A DNA stretch of 6,514 nt. It comes from Pelagibacteraceae bacterium (GTDB taxonomy: Bacteria > Pseudomonadota > Alphaproteobacteria > Pelagibacterales > Pelagibacteraceae). Below the pieces are notes generated by a model. The model was not told the DNA's origin. It ran no database searches and was given only the letters and a program-made list of their open reading frames with translations. Every line of letters begins with the position of its first letter. Position 1 is the stretch's first letter. The stretch lies in the NCBI GenBank assembly GCA_008638025.1, contig VTPF01000039.1, positions 1-6,514 of the forward strand, in the 5' to 3' direction. Made by a program: the position numbers and the translations under genes. Below, piece by piece: positions 4,741 to 6,514 of the stretch.

Positions 4741-6051
4741 TTGTCTAAAAAATTTGTCATAAAAACTTTTGGCTGTCAGATGAATGAATACGATTCAAAT
4801 CGAATTTCTGATTTAATGGCCTCGATTGAGTATAAAAAAGTAAATGAAGTTGAAAGTGCAGACTGTTTTATATTTAATACTTGCCATATAAGAGAAAAAG
4901 CAACCCAAAAGGTTTACTCAGATATTGGTAAAATAAAAAAAATTTTTAAAGATAAAAAGCAAAAGCCAATTTTTGTATTGGCAGGTTGTGTAGCTCAAGC
5001 AGAGTCATCCATGGTTTTTGAAAAAAGTGATTTTGTTGATATTGTTGTTGGTCCCCAAGCTTATCATAAATTACCTAGTTTGATAAAAAATTATAATAGT
5101 AATAATAATAAAATTTTAAATACAGACTTGGATGTTTCAAATAAATTTGATTCTTTGGAAAATTATAAAAATTTAACTTCTAAAGTTTCTTCTTTTATTA
5201 CTATTCAGGAGGGTTGTGATAAATTCTGTAAATTTTGTGTTGTTCCTTATACCAGAGGACCAGAATTTTCCAGAGATCCTGAACAAATAGTTAATGAAAT
5301 TTCAAATCTTGTTAATAATGGAACTAGAGAAATTACTCTACTTGGACAGAATGTAAGTGGTTATAATAACAAAGGAATTAATCTTGCAAAATTAATTAAT
5401 CAAATTGCTACGATCAAATCATTAAAAAGAATTAGATTTACCACATCTCATCCCAATGACTTTGACGAAGAGTTAATTGGTCTTTTTAATTATCAAGAGA
5501 AACTTATGCCACAACTTCATTTGCCAGTTCAATCAGGTTCAAATAAAATACTTAATCTTATGAATAGAAAGCATACTAGAGAGTTTTATTTAGAGCTTAT
5601 TGATAAATTTAAAAATGCTAGAAATGATATTCAGTTTTCAAGTGATTTTATAATCGGTTATCCTGGTGAAACTGATAAAGATTTTGAAGAAACTTTGGAT
5701 TTGATTGATAAGGTAAAATTTTCAAATTCATTTTCTTTTATTTATAGCCAAAGACCAGGCACTCCCGCCGTAGACTATATTCAGATTTCTAAAGAAATTG
5801 CCCAGAATAGGCTTGAAATCTTGCAGAATAAACTCTTTGATTTACAAATAAAACATAATGAAAGTAAAATTAATAAAGAAAACAAAGTGTTATTAGAAAA
5901 CTTAACTTCCAAAGGAGATCAATTTTTTGGAAGGAATGAATATATGCAACCAGTATTTGTAGAAGGATCGGAGTATGTGCCAGGCGATGAGATTAATGTA
6001 ACCATTTATTCATGTAATAAAAACAATTTATTTGGACTCGCAAAAAATTAA
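4741..6051 (+). CDS. miaB: tRNA-2-methylthio-N6-dimethylallyladenosine synthase MiaB, TTG start
   Basis: 436-residue radical SAM methylthiotransferase that converts i6A37 to ms2i6A37 in tRNAs reading UNN codons. The N-terminal UPF0004 domain holds the auxiliary [4Fe-4S] cluster through Cys12 (TFGCQMNEYDS), Cys48 (NTCHIREKA) and Cys83 (AGCVAQAE). The radical SAM domain has EGCDKFCKFCVVPYTRG, with Cys159, Cys163 and Cys166 for the SAM-binding cluster, then LLGQNVSGY (200-208), TSHPND (235-240), LHLPVQSGSNKIL (259-271) and DFIIGYPGET (302-311). A TRAM domain occupies about the last 60 residues (GRNEYMQPVFVEG at 397-409). Length is normal. The start is TTG at 4741: no ATG lies between it and the conserved KTFGCQMNEYDS, and the previous codon is the fur stop TAA in the same frame. 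No Shine-Dalgarno, only an A-rich tract. It overlaps phoH by one base (TAATG). Confidence 0.96.
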   Translation: MSKKFVIKTFGCQMNEYDSNRISDLMASIEYKKVNEVESADCFIFNTCHIREKATQKVYSDIGKIKKIFKDKKQKPIFVLAGCVAQAESSMVFEKSDFVDIVVGPQAYHKLPSLIKNYNSNNNKILNTDLDVSNKFDSLENYKNLTSKVSSFITIQEGCDKFCKFCVVPYTRGPEFSRDPEQIVNEISNLVNNGTREITLLGQNVSGYNNKGINLAKLINQIATIKSLKRIRFTTSHPNDFDEELIGLFNYQEKLMPQLHLPVQSGSNKILNLMNRKHTREFYLELIDKFKNARNDIQFSSDFIIGYPGETDKDFEETLDLIDKVKFSNSFSFIYSQRPGTPAVDYIQISKEIAQNRLEILQNKLFDLQIKHNESKINKENKVLLENLTSKGDQFFGRNEYMQPVFVEGSEYVPGDEINVTIYSCNKNNLFGLAKN

Positions 6052-6514
6052 TGAGCAAACTTTTAACTTCAAATGATTTATTGCAAATTTTAGACACTAA
6101 AAAAGATATAATTAGTATTCACATTAAGAATAATCACTCATTAGCTAAAATAAGTGGTATTTTTGATGAAAATTTTTCTACACTAGAAAAACTCTCTAAG
6201 ACTAAGATAAATTTAAGGGGGAATTTAATTACCATCAAAGGAAATAAAAAAGATTCAGAAATAGTAGTAAGAACAATAGAAAATTTGTTGAAAAAATCTT
6301 TTGAAAAAAATGATTTTGAAGAAGATGATATAATTTCATTTTATAATTTACAATCACGTGATTTTTATAAAAACGATCAAATTAATAAAGACGAATTCAT
6401 AGATAATAATTTTATTATTAAAACTCCCAAAAAGACCGTATATGCAAGAACTGAAAAACAAAAAAAATATTTAGAAATTCTCTCAAAATACAATATTATT
6501 TATGCATTGGGACC
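6051..6514 (+). CDS. phoH: PhoH-family ATPase, N-terminal part (3' end outside window)
   Basis: Open frame from the ATG overlapping the miaB stop (TAATG) to the right edge, 154 complete codons. It translates to MSKLLTSNDLLQILDTKKDI and onward. Residues 55-82 (KINLRGNLITIKGNKKD then EIVVRTIENLL) match the KH-like N-terminal region of PhoH/YbeZ proteins. KTPKKTVYARTEKQKKYLEIL followed by NIIYALGP at the edge matches the segment leading into the Walker A motif GPAGTGKT, of which only the first two residues are visible. The family is a cytoplasmic ATPase linked to YbeY and RNA metabolism. Its place directly after miaB is typical, with ybeY, a CorC/TlyC gene and lnt expected next in this cluster. 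No Shine-Dalgarno; translation is probably coupled to miaB. Confidence 0.9.
   Translation, partial: MSKLLTSNDLLQILDTKKDIISIHIKNNHSLAKISGIFDENFSTLEKLSKTKINLRGNLITIKGNKKDSEIVVRTIENLLKKSFEKNDFEEDDIISFYNLQSRDFYKNDQINKDEFIDNNFIIKTPKKTVYARTEKQKKYLEILSKYNIIYALG

Noticed and set aside
1..6514. CRISPR arrays, insertion sequences, tRNA genes, long direct repeats
   Set aside because: Almost every base lies in a recognised coding region, and no repeat-spacer pattern, terminal inverted repeats or tRNA-like cloverleaf was seen.

Overview
The window is a gene-dense, AT-rich stretch: about 27% G+C in the first gene and about 20% in tsaB by hand count. It carries eight genes: six complete, and one cut off at each edge. 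The order trpS - usp - nfuA ... tsaB - fur - miaB - phoH matches a conserved alphaproteobacterial cluster, in which rimI normally lies between tsaB and fur. Low G+C, spacers of a few bases and overlapping starts and stops suggest a streamlined marine alphaproteobacterium (SAR11/Pelagibacterales or a similar AT-rich lineage). The taxonomic call is inferred from gene order and composition; there is no rRNA or marker phylogeny here.

Layout. Bases 1-2710 run on the plus strand: the 3' part of trpS (tryptophanyl-tRNA synthetase, KMSKS loop onward), a UspA-fold protein overlapping it by ATGA, then after a 61-base gap nfuA (Fe-S carrier), and 5 bases later a membrane-anchored Bax-type glucosaminidase. 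Bases 2707-3738 on the minus strand hold a secreted polysaccharide deacetylase. Its stop overlaps the glucosaminidase stop by 4 bases, and its start codon interlocks with that of tsaB inside one CATG. Bases 3737-6514 return to the plus strand: tsaB (t6A tRNA modification), fur (metalloregulator), miaB (ms2i6A methylthiotransferase, TTG start abutting the fur stop) and the 5' part of phoH, which ends just before its Walker A motif. The only gap above 10 bases between genes is 902-962.

How the genes fit together. trpS, tsaB and miaB serve tRNA charging or modification. nfuA and miaB are linked through Fe-S clusters, and fur is the neighbouring metal regulator. The glucosaminidase and deacetylase form a cell-envelope pair inserted between nfuA and tsaB. 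This insertion, together with the absence of rimI, is the main departure from the usual cluster. I see no mobile element, tRNA, rRNA, CRISPR array or convincing intrinsic terminator. I also see no clearly novel system; the most interesting signals are the interlocked divergent starts, the envelope-gene insertion and the C-terminal domain of the deacetylase.
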